DNA of 64,000 nt, taken from the NCBI GenBank assembly GCA_037833965.1, contig AP031353.1:26662501-26726500 (forward strand). Reading direction: 5' to 3'. The translations under genes were made by a program, and so were the position numbers. Each line of letters opens with the position of its first letter. The stretch's first letter is position 1. The stretch comes from Marchantia polymorpha subsp. ruderalis (lineage: Eukaryota; Streptophyta; Marchantiopsida; Marchantiales; Marchantiaceae). This document shows, piece by piece, positions 36,987 through 50,141 of the stretch. The notes under the pieces were generated by a model. That model saw only the letters and a program-made list of their open reading frames with translations. It was not told the DNA's origin and searched no databases.

Positions 36987-38809
36987 ATGGCGGAAGTATT
37001 TGGGGGCAAACTGGAAGAGGCGATATTGGATAGGCACTATGCGAAGGTGCCATACGTCACCAAGGGCGGTAGGCATAACTGGAAATGCCTACTGCAAGGT
37101 TGTCCTTTCCCAAGAACATTTTTCCAAAAAAATTATATCGAAAAGCATTGGAGGAAAGACCATGTGGACTGTCATCTCCAAATTACCCAGAAGCTTCTAC
37201 CTGGACCAAAGACGATTGGAGTTTCCAGGAAGGCTGACAAGAAAGAGTTGATTGACTCTTGTGACAAGCATTTTGGTAATTTCTGTCAACGTTGGATCAA
37301 GCACAAGCAAGATAAGTTGGACTTCTTTCGAGGCGAGGTATGCAATTCTTTTTTTGGCAAGTTTTTTTTTTCTATTTGCATTGTTTATTTCAAATTGAAT
37401 TCAAGTAGACTTCCACAGATAATTTGAGATTTATTATGTTTAGATTGCAATAACCGTATATATGTTGCAGAATTGACAGTTTGAGTTGTGTGTCTAGATT
37501 ATTAAGGGGTATTTCGACCAAAAGATATATTCTCTAATGACGGGAGAGTATATAGGAGAATTGGAGGAAACTCCAGTGATTTTGAGGGCCATGAGACTCG
37601 TATGCAAGAATTTCCTTCCAGGTTGGAACATGTTGAGAATTCCAGAGTTTTCAAATTTTGTCTTTGATCATCTTGACGAACTACTGGATCCCTGTAGGAG
37701 AAAGGCACAATTCGTAGATTCTATTCAAGAGTGGGTGAAGGGAGAGCACGCCAAAAACAGAAAGAGCAGTCAACGGCGAGGTATGAAGAAGTCAGAGATT
37801 GACATTGACGAAGTTGAAGCCATGGAAGATCTTGTGGCAATCTTGAGTGCAGATGACAGTTGCAGCTATTTGAAAGCTGAGGCAAAAGAATGGATAGTAT
37901 TCTGTGGTAAGTACAGTTGGATTGAACAATCCAACTGGAATCCATCTTTGGAATGTAATGAACAAATAATCTTGAAATTTCTGGATTATCTCTATAGTCC
38001 AACGGGCAGGAAAGCTAAACTTGATCTTGGAGAAACCGTTCTGAGAGGTCGAATGAAGCGCATGGCAGACTTGGGTGTCATCGAAGATGAAGAGACAGCT
38101 CGGACAAAGGTCAGACATTCTTACTCCTGACGTAAAGATTTTCCAATTTGTAATGTTTATGTTACAATTACAGATATTGCAGTTTGGATATGATCTAAGA
38201 GTATTGTGCTTGTTATTTTTTTCAGGGTGAGATTTCAAAGTCAGCTCTTGATGAATCAGAGATGTATGGTTCCGTAGAGCCCATACATCCATTTTTTTAT
38301 GTCTGTACATATATCACAGGAAGTTGAAAAGTGGGGAGCGAAGGTTGAAGTCAAGAGGATGGATGCAAAAAAACGAAATCTTCTCTTGGAGTGGGGAGCG
38401 AAGTATATGGCAGACGAACTTTATACGGCAGACGAACTTTATACGGCAGACGCCTCATATAAGATCCGTGTCAACACACTTGAAAACAAAGGGTCGGTAA
38501 AATGGGCTGTTGCTGCCAACAAGTGGTGGAATAGAGTTGAACTGTTTGCAACAGCGATGTCTCTTGTTAAGGATCTTAGCAAAGGACCAGAACATGATCG
38601 CGGCGGGAAACGTGCAAGTAAGATCGTTCCCAAGCATTTTCTTTGAGCTTTAATTTTAACTGAAATATGTTGTATCAAAATGATAATATCTGCGATTGGG
38701 TTGCTGTTATACAGATAGGAGAACTCGTTCTTCAGATGGTAACATGGATGTAAGCGTCAAGAAAAAGCCACCTGGTGAGAGGACACGACGTGCTAACATA
38801 TGGCGATGA
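36987..38809 (+). CDS. Unrecognised 467-aa protein with a C2H2-like finger, 5 exons
   Basis: Five blocks join with consistent phase and GT-AG borders: 36987-37337, 37498-38109, 38226-38273, 38320-38617, 38715-38809 (TGA). An in-frame TGA at 36978 supports the ATG at 36987 as start. Residues 34-59 hold C-x4-C-x14-H-x4-H in a WKCLLQGCPFPR context, a zinc-finger-like arrangement with wider spacing than classical C2H2. The middle (118-321) is mixed and acidic, with no catalytic motif I recognise. Around residues 368-381 a six-residue ADELYT unit repeats because 18 bp is tandemly repeated at the DNA level. The tail is Lys/Arg-rich (VKKKPPGERTRR) and could bind nucleic acid or direct nuclear import. 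The intact frame over 1.4 kb contrasts with the decayed neighbours. The upstream open block 36541-36663 (EEVQFWRSEWMKEAKWRLED) may be another exon. Function unknown; it could be an orphan host gene or a transposon-borne accessory gene. Confidence 0.55.
38405..38453 (+). repeat. 18-bp tandem repeat inside the orphan gene
   Basis: The unit TATACGGCAGACGAACTT occurs nearly three times (TATATGGCAGACGAACTT, TATACGGCAGACGAACTT, then TATACGGCAGACGCC). The unit is a multiple of three, so the reading frame is kept. Confidence 0.9.
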
Positions 38810-41800
38810 GTTGAAAGTCGTACGTGGACTTCGATACTGGTTAGTTTCACTTACAAAAGTCTTAAATGGCAATTTTCATACTTGTTTTTTTTCCCACTCT
38901 ACCTAGATAGGCTCCAATGTGGCTCAAAAGAAGTGGTATGAGGTTTTTTCTCCTCATTTCTTCCTTGTAGTTGGTGTACTTGTCCTACTTTCGAAGAGGA
39001 GGCGGATAATTATATGTATTTTGAATCGGTGTTTCAGATCGCTATGCTTTTGCTTCAGTAACCATGGTAGTGTAGTTGCTTCATTCTGGAACTCAAAATC
39101 TGCTGATGTCAGTCTGAACTGGATCCTTAACGTATGGTTATCCTTAACGTATTTATAAAATCACCGTTCTTGGATTCTGGGACGGTAGATCAGTATCTGA
39201 TTATAATTTTGCTTTTTCTGATACAGCTTTTATGGTGCCAACGAAGGATGCAAGTGCGATGACAAGTCCTCATGCAACCCTTGCAATTGCAAATGAGAGA
39301 GAACAACTCCAATTTATGCTGTTTATATTCCACGAAGTCATCCTCAGTCGACTGAGGATGATGAGCTGTAGCGAAAGTTTTGCAGATCATGTATGCAGTG
39401 GCTTTAGGACGCACTCATCACTTTCTGGAAGTTTGACTGTGCTTTCAGTTGACAGTTCGCAGCTTTAGAGTTTTTGTATCGGAACAAAATTGGAATAGAG
39501 CTACATCGTGCACTACACATTAATTTTTCTGTACACTCGGATTTTTCTACCGTCTCAGACTTATTTGAATTATGAATTTGAAGCCTTGGAGGCTAATTTT
39601 GAATCTTTTTGTATTGTGAGATGTCAGCGTGGTTTTTAGTACCAGTTTGGTTCATGGAAGCTGTAAGTTAGGAGATAGTCAATCTACATGGTGGCACACA
39701 GGTCGAAAGCAAAAATATAGGGTCACATGAAAGGGAGAGAAACATACTCAACAAATCTAGCTCAATGATAAGAGATACAAAGAAAAGGAATCGGGACTAC
39801 CTTCTCCATAAAAAGTCATTTCTTGTTCAAACAATATCCCCCGCCTATTTCTCTGTGTTTATAAACGCAGAGATGTGAGATGTAATTGTGAAACATATAG
39901 CTCATTTTGTATTAACTGCTGTCGGATGAAGAAACTTACTGTATGTTCCGACCAATTTTAATTGATGTTTGAATTTTTTCATAGATTTGGATCAAACTTC
40001 GATTGCGATTCTGCTTTGTATCGCAATGTAACTTGATCACTGAACCTGACAACTGACAAAGGAAACATGCATAGCTTGGTAAAACTCCTTAATATGTCAC
40101 ATTTTCATATCACTTGTAGGTGCTCTTCTCTTCGTCGTCGTGTGAAGGAAATGTATTTACCCTCCATTCATTTAAAGGAGCAAGATCTGTTGCCCATATG
40201 AGGTCGAGGTAAATATCTGAACTTGTTACATCCGATTCCGTGTACGCTTGAAACGCTCATATACCCGAAATTGGAATCAATAGTTTAGATTCAACACTCG
40301 GTACTGTGGAATTTAATAGATGATCTATACTCTTGAGAGACGTGAAGTAGCACTTGCTCAGCCAGGGCGAGGAGTCTATGGTCTTCAGGTCATAGCAGGT
40401 TCATATCAACGGGTACAGTTTGTATAAATGTTACCATAGATCAGAAAAAGTGTCAGGAATTTAAAAGATTGTCACTCTCTCTTATATCCATACATAAGAA
40501 TAGACTAAGCTCAAACACGTCTTAGGCATCCTTTTAGTAAGAGTCTGGTTCACCGACATATCTCCCTTCCGTTCAGAAATTGAGCAAGAGCCCTCAAAGA
40601 TTATCAAAGAAGAAGAATTTTAATCAGATTTGGAACGTTGTTGTCAGGTCTCCATGTACCGTAATGTTGGACTTTACCTGTGACATAATTAATACTTTGC
40701 TGTAGATCATACTGAAACTGAAATGAATGTAACCAGATAGACAGCACCCGTCAAGATATTAAATTCTGCACGCCTCCTTATTACCAGTTTTCTAGACAGA
40801 GTGTGACTAGCCCAGTAATACGTGTAGGGCATGAATCTCATATTTTTTCTCCTGTAAATTTCACTCGGAATGATCTGATCCATCTGAGGTCCAAACTTTT
40901 GACCTCTCAAATAACCAGTTCTACAAACTCCTCGTATGCTCATAAATTATGGGCTTTGCAAGTTCTTCTTGGCAATGAAAATCTTCTTACAGAAGATACC
41001 CTCAATTCATGACTTACTGATCATGAGTGTTACGGACTTAACCAAGAATCTCAAGTGCGTTTTTTCTTTTGTAGTTTTAAGTACAGCACTTCAAGAATCG
41101 TCTCTTGTATATGCGAGTTGCTTTGGTTTGACCATCAGCCGGTCTTGATGTTGCTGGAGTCGAATCAAATATCGTCCTCTTCAGTGCATAAATTTGTTCT
41201 ATACCAGTATACCAAGGAAGATAGTTTGCCCATTCCTGCCATTTTCAGATGAGTCATTCATTCCGGTTGAGGGCATCCCATCTACATGGTTGCCGGGTCC
41301 GCCGACCCTCCCCGCAAAGTGTTCTTATAGTCCATCGTTAGATCCGTCTGCCGGAAAGCGGAGCGATCTAATTCAATCACTTTGATGCTCCACCGGAAAA
41401 TTGAGTGCCAATGAAAAACCTGCCCGGTTAGCCTGCCCGCACAATCTTCCATCTTTGGTCCAAAAGAGGAGAGTCGCAGCGAAAAGAAGAACTTCCGTCA
41501 CAGGTCACTGCAGGATGACACCTGCCTGGGTCTATGAAGGCCCTATATAGGGGCTATGTATAGGTTTGTGCAGCTAAACCCGTCCGTAGTGTAATGCGTC
41601 TCTCTCGATAAGCGGGCGCGGCAAAACCCTGGACCGAGTCTGGTCCACTTGTGTCACATATTACGAGAACCGTGTTCCTTTCAATGTGCGCATGCTAGAA
41701 GTCAGCTAGTACTGGTTTCACAATCATTTTACGCAACAACAATTTCGAAACTTTAGGAGGTTCCGAAGTTGTTGACAGGATAGCCTCCTCGACGAAGGAG

Positions 41801-42911
41801 CCTAAGATCTCTCGAATAATAAGGTGCTGGAACAACATTAACCTCAAACCATAGTCTTACATGATATCCCGTGCATCACAATGTTATACTAATGGCTTCA
41901 CAGGAACAGAGTAAGAGTGATGTAGCCAGAGATCAAGAAAAGATGAGGAAGACCTCATCAAGCCTAACAAACAGGGAAGTTGAAATTGTAGTTTTATATT
42001 AGATCTTTTTCATCACAATTCTATTTGGGCTATCTTCTCGTTCCAGTATTATTTTTCTAGTTGGTGGGTTTGATGTGCTCTTTACTTAGTGTCATGGACG
42101 CGACCTACACAATCAAATTCGGTGGCGGTGACTACCAAGTCACCTCTTTTAGACGACTTAGAGAGTCCTAGTAGAGATACGTTGTCTTGGACTTGCTTGG
42201 AGTATATATATAGAGTTTCGGACATTATACCTGATTCTCTTCAACACTAGTTAAATATCACGAATCATTTTCTTTTGACTTCTAAATCTACTTCAACCTT
42301 GTTTCAGTTCCGGTTTAAGATATTCCTACAATCCTAATACCTCTTCCGTCCAAGAGTTGCATAGCCAAGCAGTTTGACAAAAGTGCTTCCAAATGTTGTT
42401 CTACTTTAGTTCTAATTTAGGATATTCTTGATACTTTTGATTTTTTGAAATTTTTATTGTAGGTAGCGCATGGACTTGAATCTTAATTCGATTCCATTTG
42501 CACCACTTTCATTAGAAATCTTTTTTGAATGCAAATAAAAAATTGAGTTGACAAACTAAAGCGAGGAGAACATGAGTATCATGTTAGATTAAACTTTAAT
42601 TTTTGATTAACTATAGTTCTTACTGCACTCAAGTTAGTTAAGTTGACGTTGTCATGGGATTTGACTACTAGCTATAAGTACTTATATGCGAGTGTTACTT
42701 CTCATTTATAACTTCATTAGTGTTACTTTCTCGTGAACTTAGCCCTAGTGAATGAACCACGATTTAGTGCCATCTCTTATAATGATTTTTGAGTTTTCTC
42801 TTCTTGCATTTCTCATACTTTGGCTTTACATTTTCAATCAGTATGAGAGCATTTGGAATGCGCAGCGCATTGAACATCAATCTCAAGACAGTATCAAATG
42901 GAGTTAGTCCT
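38810..42911. other. Intergenic region, no supported gene
   Basis: Small open frames only. The frame at 38919-39158 begins with a hydrophobic stretch (FFLVVGVLVLLSKRRR) that resembles a membrane segment followed by basic residues, but no neighbouring receptor or transporter domain was found. A stretch at about 42090-42250 with a TATATATATAG box may be an LTR or promoter fragment, but no partner copy was found. Confidence 0.35.
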
Positions 42912-43256
42912 TGTAACCATCTTCAGTAAGTTAGAACTAAAGTAGAGGTTACTCGAAATGTTTATATAATTATTTTAGCACTCACTAGTCATAGCTGTCA
43001 CGTCAGCAATCTGCATGCTTGGTAGGTAGAGAATAAGTGTTTTAATTGGAAGTGTCATGTCAGCAATACGTTTGCTTGTTAATATTATCCGCCATGTTAT
43101 CCATTCACAAGTAGTGGAATGGATGATGAGAATAAAATCTTATCTCCTTATACTTGTTGGCAAGAGTTATATAAAAGAGAAAAGAACCATTGTTGGTTTA
43201 TCTCATCTTCAAACTTTACGTTTCGACTGAGCTTCTCTTTAAATCCTAATGTTACA
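42912..43256 (+). mobile_element. Copia-type LTR, copy A (345 bp)
   Basis: Starts TGTAACCATCTTCAG and ends AATGTTACA, with the inverted ends TGTAAC/GTTACA. It aligns along its length with the LTR at 59876-60296; similarity stops abruptly at these two ends, which fixes the borders. It has a TATATAAA box at about 43168 and two tandem units with CACGTCAGC or CATGTCAGC cores (about 42997 and 43054). The flanking 5-mers (GTCCT and ATCGT) do not match, and no primer-binding site follows, so it is a rearranged remnant rather than a clean solo LTR. Confidence 0.8.
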
Positions 43257-43811
43257 ATCGTTGAAACTAAAGTTGTGCACAGAGAGGAGAAAAAAGAGTG
43301 TATCACACGTTGCAGAATTGCAATGACAGGGGAACGCATGTTTGTTGATATTGTGGTTTGTGAATTTTGAACAATTTATGAAAAGATCGAAGCTGCTAGC
43401 TTGAAGCAAAAGTGATTTCCCATCATCTTGATTTGTTATGTGTTTTTTGAAAGTTTATCTATGCTAATATTTCGAATGTAACTTTGATTCTGTCTTGTAA
43501 CGAGCGTTGCACAAATCTTTCATCAATCCTAAACGAAACTGATTTAAGATTGTTAGGGCCGGAAGCATTTTGACAAAAACAAGGAGGCCATGCATTCGTG
43601 CCAAAAAATTTTCGCTGCCAATTTGCAATTCTTGGCATCCGCCAAGATGATAGAATATCTGCTTGAGCAAATTTTGATTGATTCCTCATCAAGCGACGGT
43701 AGATAGGTGATAGACAACAAACGAGCACAGACAAGTAGCAGGCAAGAATTAAAATGTATGAGATGAGCATGTACATGTTCAATACAAGGTTGAATGAGAA
43801 GTAGTTGCAAT

Positions 43812-44409
43812 AAGAAACAATGAAATGAATTTCCAAATATATGAAGAGCACTAAAAATTATGGTTTATCATTTGATTTTTTATTGATAATGCCAAATTCT
43901 TGTAAGGCTACATTGAAACTGACTATAAACAAGATTTGGACTAGAATAAATTTACAACTAAATATGTGTTTAAATTTTTTGATAAATGCATTAGTTGGAA
44001 ATCTACCTTGCAGAAGTGCATACATTAGTCCACAATGGAAGTTGAGTATGTAGCGGCAATTCAAAGTAAATTATTTGGCTAGATAAGCTTACCACTAAAA
44101 TAGGATTGAAATATGAGAATGGTTAATCTTCATTGTGATATTCATATTGCTTTAAATCTTATTGCAAATCAGATGATGGACTATAGAGTGAAGCACATCC
44201 ATATCAAATATCAATTTATCAAACATGGAGTTTCTAATAAAAGTTTACAACTATTCAAGATTGACGTTAGATTCAATCCAATTGATAAATTGATCAAAGT
44301 TATTATTTTGGAAGTCTTAGTAGACATTGCGTTACTATGTAGGTTTTGCATGAGTAGCTTTGATACCAATTTTATTACTCTTATATATTTTTACTCTATC
44401 ATGTATTGA
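43812..44409 (+). pseudogene. Copia retrotransposon pol relic (RT end and RNase H)
   Basis: Broken frames recall the C-terminus of Ty1/copia pol in the right order: a KYMKSTKNYGLSF block (usual RYLKGTxxYGL), CISWKSTLQKC, STMEVEYVAA (usual STxEAEYMA) and, in the frame from 44113, LHCDIHIALNLIANQ and KHIHIKYQFIK (usual CDNQSAxxLAxNP and KHIDxxYHFIR). The first Asp of the RNase H block is present, but several stops and frameshifts disable it. It lies downstream of LTR copy A in the same orientation, consistent with one internally deleted element that has lost its 3' LTR. Confidence 0.75.
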
Positions 44410-45305
44410 ATACAAATTAATTCTAGTTAGCTTTAGTTTAAACAAATATCTATGACAATAGTTTTTCTAAAACTATCTATATGGATTATGCAAGACTAGT
44501 CTCCTCGCACAACATAATAAAGAGGAAGATTAATAATATTAACTTAAAATTTTCAGGTATGTTTTAAATCACGTAGCTTAATTCTAGTTAGTATTAGACT
44601 TTGGTTTCATTATAAAGTAAAAGAAGCCAAAGTTTTGGTCAAACAATTTAAATGTTTTTTATTAGTAAAGACTTTTATGAGTTATCGTGAATGGAGTCTA
44701 ATGTGACAAATCTTATACTTAATGTCAAAATTCATATATATGTTCCTATAGGCTGTTTGGCGTGTCTGCAATTATGCATGTGTGTCTATATTATTGTGAA
44801 AGTATTCAACAATAATATTTTTGTGAATTTTTGTGAATCATATCCAACAAAATGAAGAATGAAAATAAAAATATGATAATGTGAATTTAACACAAATTTT
44901 TTGTAAAAAAATATTTTCCATCTTGTCAAAAATGAATTTGAAATTATTAATTATCAAATAATTTTTTTATCTTTGTGCTGGTTGACTTTCAAAATCTTGT
45001 TTAGAATTACTTCATTCTTAACATATACAAGAAGATGGTTACAATTCAACTGTATTACTACACCTGCAAATCATATCCACTTTCAGTCTTTTGAATTGGC
45101 TTCCACACAATAATAAACTACTAGTTATATTTCAGATTGATAATTCTCAACAGTCTTGTACATTCAAATGATCTGAAATTATGTTAATACTTACTTATGA
45201 ATATATTTTTGAAGTTATAATTTAAGATAATCTAGAGTTGTGATTTTAATATATTATTACATTCATATAGATGATTAAATAAAAGCAAATATTGCATGAT
45301 AGTTT

Positions 45306-45355
45306 CATTCATTCATTAAAATTAAATATTGTAATTTACACTTTAATGAATGAAA
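45306..45355. repeat. AT-rich inverted repeat
   Basis: GTTTCATTCATTCATTAAA is followed after an AT-rich spacer by TTTAATGAATGAAAC. The arms match over about 15 bp. It may be the core of a small foldback element. Confidence 0.55.
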
Positions 45356-46636
45356 CTTGTTAATTTTCATGTTGTAAATCAACATGATTGGATTGAAAAT
45401 TTTATCAAAATAATGTTCTAGCTTTCTTTTATTTTATCATCCTTGCAATTTCAAAATCTACTTTGATTGACTCTAAATCTACTTTGATAACTCTAAAAAA
45501 TTTCACATTAGTTTACATCTAATTGTCACAAAAAATTGATTGTAGAAAAAACACTTACTCATAGCAAGTACTAGTGGTTTACCACTGCGGACAGTTTACA
45601 CAAAAACAATTCAAGTTCTACTCACATAAAATTTTTCATTGTGTGACAAATAGTGTGACAAAGTTTTCTTATATAATGATAGCTTAATGCATATGCTTCA
45701 GGAGATTAACCCTGAAGCATGCATTTGCTTTATAAAATCTATAGATTGTTCAAAAAATTTTGTTCAACTGAAAATATTATGAGTAAAAAAAATACACACA
45801 ATACTTTGATAAAAATGTATATATATAAAAATCATTATATGATTCATTTTATAACATTATTATTTTTATTATATATTATTGATTATTGACATGTGAAAAA
45901 TATTGATTTTTTTTTTCATAATACCATCAGTAAAAAATCTATAATAGGTAATTCATGTGTTCCAAAATATTTAAAAATGATAATGAATTAATAAAAGTTG
46001 AAAAATATTATTAGTGTCAAGAGTAAAACTTCAAATTTATTTTTTATATAAAATTAATCAGAAGTTGATGACTTGTAAATTTTACAATGATCATAAATGT
46101 ATTTTATTGTCTGGATATATACTAATTTATAGTATATTTACTTGCTAATCATTTAAAATTATTATTTTACAAATTACTATATAAAAGAGCAAATAAGGAA
46201 TTTTGAAAAAATATTTGTTTCATGATTTTATACTACTCTATACACTCTAGCAATAAAATAATCTATTCACTCTTTGTGTAAATTGATTACTTTAAACTCA
46301 CCATTTTGATAATTCAAAACTTTTAGTAGACAACTATTGATGAATACCAGGTTGACTTTTTTTCTTCTACTTCACAGATAATCATTAGGAGTTATGTTAT
46401 TTGAATTTAAAGACAATTATTATCCAAACAGAAGATATTCCACGATAATCATCAAACCGTTGGATGCATTTTGATACAGTAAAGTTTAGACATTATGCTA
46501 GAATTAGATGAAATCACAGGCTCCCTAAAATGCATTTCAGTCTTAATGATAACATATAATTGTTAGTTTATATTTATATTATTGATATTATTTATATATA
46601 GTCTCATGAAATTAGTTATAATATCACATAAAGTAT

Positions 46637-46676
46637 CACGAATTTCATTTGATTTAAAAAAATCAAATGAATTTCG
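46637..46676. repeat. Near-perfect 17-bp inverted repeat, short loop
   Basis: CGAATTTCATTTGATTT and AAATCAAATGAATTTCG face each other across a few A residues, with one mismatched pair region. No gene or duplication flanks it. Confidence 0.6.
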
Positions 46677-48731
46677 ATATACGTTAGTTTATCATCGAAT
46701 AAAAAGTTGGCAGTCATGATTCCATAATAATTTTAGGGTTTCATGTCCAACATTTCAACCTGGCCGCAAAATGTGTTGTTTACAAATTATTCACGGTTGG
46801 TGGAAAAACATTCTGCCAAACTGTTAACGTATCAATTGAAAGTAGATAATTGCCTGATGGGTCCCCCGGTAAGTTGAAATTACTTGATGGGACCCGATGG
46901 GTGTCATTTCACCCCATGGTACCCAACTCAACAACACAGGTAATTTTCCAATATGACAAAATACACCATCGTGCATCCGTAGTCGAGGAGTGCGTTGAGG
47001 TTGGCCCTGTCATTCTGCCCAACAGCGCAAGACGGGCCAGACATGGGAGAAATTATGAATGTTCTCACGGAGTCCCTCCGATTGGAAGGCGAAATCATTG
47101 GTCACGGAAGTTGAAGCCTGGATTTTTTTAAAGGCTCACGTCTACTTCCTATAGTTTGAGATTTACTTTCATTCACCTTGGAACGAGACCGAGATTAATC
47201 GATCTTGAGAGACAACTGATGTCAATCGATCTGTTCAAGTTGAGATTCGCTTCAATTCAAATCTTAACTCCCGTTGTCAAACGCAAAGTTTCCTTAGTGT
47301 TTATACCCAAGTAAGAAATTCTCTGTGTTTTTAATATGCTTCGCATCATGGTGCGATCGTGTCCCCAAATTAATCTCAAGGGAGAAAGTATTTTGGCCCT
47401 ATAATGACAAACACTATCCCACGCTGCAACACAATTATCAGGGTATAAAAACTTTGATTAAAACATGTCAGACGGTGACTGGGTCCATAGGGTAAATTGA
47501 AACCTATTGGGTCCCGCCAAACAATTATCTCAATTGAAAGTGTAACACATTCATTTAATACCGCACATTTCGCTTTTCATGCTATTTGGACCAATAACAT
47601 CTACATTTTATAATCGAAATAGACACTTAGATATTCTTTTAGTAACTCAATTACGACTGTTCCAATCTATATTATTGCTAAATTCAAAACTTCATATTAT
47701 GATGAGATTTAATATATATGCAATACTCTTCTTGATGCAAGACTTTGCATAACGTAAATTTGATACAAACCTTACGTCCGAACACTAAAAGCCACAACAT
47801 GATGTCCCTGAGAAATAATTCACTTGAACAGTTAGTAAATGTTGTGCAATTGTTATCACTACTTATAGAGTAATAATACTCTAAAGTAGTTAACCGCTCT
47901 GGATAATTTGACTAACATATCCAACTTTTATCTATCGATTTCGTGAATGACATAACTATACTTCATGTAAATTTGATATATAAGGTTCGCATATATTCAC
48001 CTGTCGTCATGCTCCACTTCGTACAAAAGTAATACTAATCTCTAAACCCAAGAAACAGAGAAAAGTTTAAGAAATCATGCATATTTAATTACACGTGACA
48101 ATCCATCTGAAATCTTCGCACTACAGATCCAAAAGAATCAAGATCTGTGCGCATCGATCATCTTGATCCTAATAACATCGTTCAACACTTCAAAAGTGCA
48201 ACTAAAGCACTTTCCTCCGTTCTGAAGGTCCAACGCCACTCACACAGGGCCGAGTAGCGTGGGTGATCAAACAGTTTCACGATGATCCTCGACACTTGCC
48301 GAAATCACTAGTCTTGAGTATTGACTCAAGTATATCATGAATCATAGGGAAATTTGAAGATATGCAGTCGTGACGGTAACGGGAAATATAATCAAAGTGC
48401 ATATGATTCACAGGATACTTTGAGTAAGACGACAGGTGACATTCGTAATGACTGAATATTGACACAAACTATTACCTTGCTTCTATATTTTATTCCTGAC
48501 ATGATGAAGGTCATCAATGGAAAGATGGAGTCCTCTCGGTTCTAAGAACGACCCAAAACATTCCACTTCTCTGCGCAGAAGATAAGGATCTTAAGTCCAG
48601 ATGTAAAACGATTCAATCACGTGACAGACTGCAAATCATGTTTATATCCGGCCCGTGAGACCTGCCTTCATCACACACAATTAGCTCCATATACAATTTG
48701 CAAGATAATTGCGTTCATAATTACCGACGTA

Positions 48732-48763
48732 TGGTCGGAATTTTGGCAGCAAAATTCCGACCA
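48732..48763. repeat. Perfect 14-bp inverted repeat with 4-nt loop
   Basis: TGGTCGGAATTTTG, spacer GCAG, then CAAAATTCCGACCA. A stable stem-loop in otherwise featureless DNA. Confidence 0.8.
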
Positions 48764-50141
48764 CATGGGATTACGTACATTTTTGGTGTCTTAAAAGTAC
48801 AGACCAAAAATAAAAACACTTATGTAGTAACTCCAATTATACCAAAATCAAGAGTAACGCACCTCAAAAATGGGCAACCTACCAATAAACAAATAGTGAG
48901 CAGGTGCTGTAAGCATTTCCTTTGACATACTCACAGGTGGTTGCCTGAAGTGAATCTCTCCAACGAGTCAAGGACACAAAATTTCCAGCTGTTACACAAA
49001 GAAATTTAAGACAAACATCTGTAACCAAAGAAACGAAAGGAAATTGAGTAGGATGTATATGTGCAGGTATGAATTGGTTCATGCTCAGTTGGATGCAACA
49101 CAAATACTTGTAGAACATACCAAGTTCCTCTCAAGGTAATGAAACCGTACTTGAAATGTAATAAGAAATGGCGTATGCTCATGTACTGAGAGAAATCTAG
49201 CATGAAGAACCCTGAAAACAAGAGCTGATTCCTATTTTTAGTCCATACCTTACGATGCAATCATTGACCAAAAGGAAGGCATTCAAACTAAGTCCCTTTC
49301 TGAAAAATGCAGACGTCCAGATGGACTTCTCACTTTTCTCATCGAAATATACACAAGAGAGGACGAAGCAAAACAACGGGTTAAGACTTGGCAGCACATC
49401 CGATACACGACCTTCTCTACTCAATTCACTGCGAATCGTAGTAGAAGCGTATTCCAACTCCATTGAGAAAATTTCCAAGACATTGGCAAAACTCAATGTT
49501 GACAGGTGATCATCATGGGTCCCAGCAGATTCCGAGTGCTTTACTGCTTGCTGGGTCCAACACTATCTCCATCTGTCAGTATAGCATCCCCGCTCACTAC
49601 CCTGCCCCACATCCCCGAAAGACTGTACATGTGCCGTTGTCTTGTCCTAATGTAACTTGCCTATATGGATTCAAAAAGGGCTGCAAATCACAGCACGAGG
49701 CTACGGCATGAAGATTCATGACAGACACAACAATCTTCACTGAAAGATTAGCTGCTACACGTGCACAGCTTAACTTCAATCACGTTACATGTTTTCTAAC
49801 CAATGGTTTTGCTCATTAACATTGAGCATGAAGAAAAGGTCTGAAAACTGCCCCTTCCTACCCGCAAAATCTTTTGGACGTATCAGCAACTCAAGTATAG
49901 TTGCCTATCTCTTCTTCGTGACGTAAAAAGCTATGATGAGAAGGATGACCTTCTTAGGATACCAAGCTGAATTTGAGGCACCAATCGAACAGTAAAGTTG
50001 ACAGACTATCAGCCTAGACTAGGATCTCGTCACAGTGAGATCAAACTCAGTTGTAGATCAGACATAAACGTTTCGTGAACCATTGGCGTTCAAAAAAAGC
50101 TCAATTCAATCTCGAAGTAAGAAAAATGAGAGGGACAATGT

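Larger units (their letters stand above)
44410..50141. other. AT-rich intergenic region with small hairpins
   Basis: No supported gene. The stretch 44.5-46.7 kb is extremely AT-rich. Hairpins at 45306-45355, 46637-46676 and 48732-48763 are the only clear structures. Frames at 46850-47131 and elsewhere lack domains. A phrase with GGGTCC...GGTAA.TTGAAA occurs near 46860 and again near 47484, hinting at a diverged short repeat. Confidence 0.35.

Noticed and set aside
43459-43851. 130-codon minus-strand frame with hydrophobic start
   Set aside because: Lies within Copia remnant DNA, overlaps other frames, and looks like AT-rich chance translation.
46850-47131. 93-codon plus-strand frame
   Set aside because: Internal GGGACCC/GGGTCC phrases suggest repeat DNA; no domain and no conserved neighbour.
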